Positions 63,840 through 64,000 of a stretch of DNA of 64,000 nt are shown here, piece by piece. The DNA comes from Nocardia alba NBRC 108234 (lineage in GTDB: Bacteria > Actinomycetota > Actinomycetes > Mycobacteriales > Mycobacteriaceae). Positions within the stretch are counted from its first letter, which is position 1. Each line of letters opens with the position of its first letter. The translations under genes and the position numbers were made by a program. The stretch spans positions 186,001 to 250,000 of the forward strand of contig NZ_BDAX01000002.1 of assembly GCF_001612665.1 (NCBI RefSeq), in the 5' to 3' direction. The notes beneath the pieces were generated by a model. It was not told the origin of the DNA, did not search any database, and saw only the letters and a program-made list of their open reading frames with translations.

Positions 63840-64000
63840 TCACGCGGTTGTAGGCTCGGCCGCGGTGGTCTCCTCGGCAACAGGAGTCGCCGTCGGCAGC
63901 AGCGAGTACGCCAGGCAGACCAGCGCGAAGAACAAGTAGCCCAGTGCCACACCTGGTGCGGCGGCCCACTCGACCGCGTGCGCGTGGATCAGTCCGATCC
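63840..64000 (-). CDS. C-terminal end of a membrane protein (partial)
   Basis: About 53 codons are in the window, ending at 63840-63842. The sequence shows one hydrophobic helix (GVALGYLFFALVCLAYSLLP) and a short Glu/Thr-rich tail (ATPVAEETTAAEPTTA). The rest lies beyond the window, so the family cannot be assigned. A strong hairpin follows the stop. Confidence 0.6.
   Translation of the reverse strand, partial: IGLIHAHAVEWAAAPGVALGYLFFALVCLAYSLLPTATPVAEETTAAEPTTA

Noticed and set aside
63713-63952. N-terminal extension of the DUF5995 protein
   Set aside because: It runs through the hairpin terminator of the neighbouring gene and lies before a clear signal peptide start.

Overview
The window is high-GC actinobacterial DNA, most likely from a mycolic-acid actinomycete and closest in flavour to Nocardia or a relative. 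This rests on the 14-subunit nuo operon preceded by an orphan receiver protein (the Rv3143/nuoA arrangement of Mycobacterium), on ChoD-type GMC oxidoreductase, Eis, LCMT-type methyltransferase and F420-type Ddn-family homologues, and on many apparently leaderless genes. Species cannot be fixed from sequence alone. I see no rRNA, tRNA or CRISPR array.

Region 1-6.5 kb: tail of a SigJ-like sigma factor, a flavodoxin, SOS-type DNA polymerase IV with a LexA box over its start codon, a self-operating MerR gene, a class I fructose-bisphosphatase, and a compact redox module in which a MerR regulator is fused to a PrxQ-like peroxiredoxin and translationally coupled to a thioredoxin. Region 6.1-23.1 kb: receiver-like gene, then nuoA to nuoN on the + strand with almost every junction overlapping. 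Here nuoH and nuoI form one open reading frame, and the nuoD/nuoE junction carries a 53-bp duplication that creates an 18-codon micro-ORF. A methyltransferase overlaps the end of nuoN.

Region 23-48.9 kb: mainly single genes and divergent regulator/target pairs, several with readable operators: TetR/saccharopine-dehydrogenase-like, MarR/epoxide hydrolase, HxlR/acyl-CoA dehydrogenase, and a DUF4097 gene with two 22-bp dyads but no adjacent regulator. It also holds an Eis-type acetyltransferase, an S8 protease divergent from an endolysin-like DUF1906-amidase-LGFP protein, a coiled-coil KfrA-like protein with a cluster of repeated heptamers, and a decayed UvrA paralogue.

Region 48.9-53.8 kb looks like a small degraded accessory segment: a tyrosine recombinase with a preceding small ORF, the C-terminal stump of a serine recombinase, lineage-specific hypotheticals, a secreted Cys-containing protein and a frameshifted two-domain YcxB-like membrane protein. 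Region 53.9-64 kb: a CsoR-family sensor with a persulfide-sensor-like ligand set and DUF302 partner, a secreted GH1 glycosidase, TetR/MerR regulators, an AurF-type diiron protein, an orphan LutC-like protein, ChoD-like GMC oxidoreductase and a secreted DUF5995 protein. Two genes (methyltransferase at 45 kb, YcxB-like at 53 kb) are each broken by one missing base in a four-G run, so sequencing or assembly error must be excluded before calling them pseudogenes.
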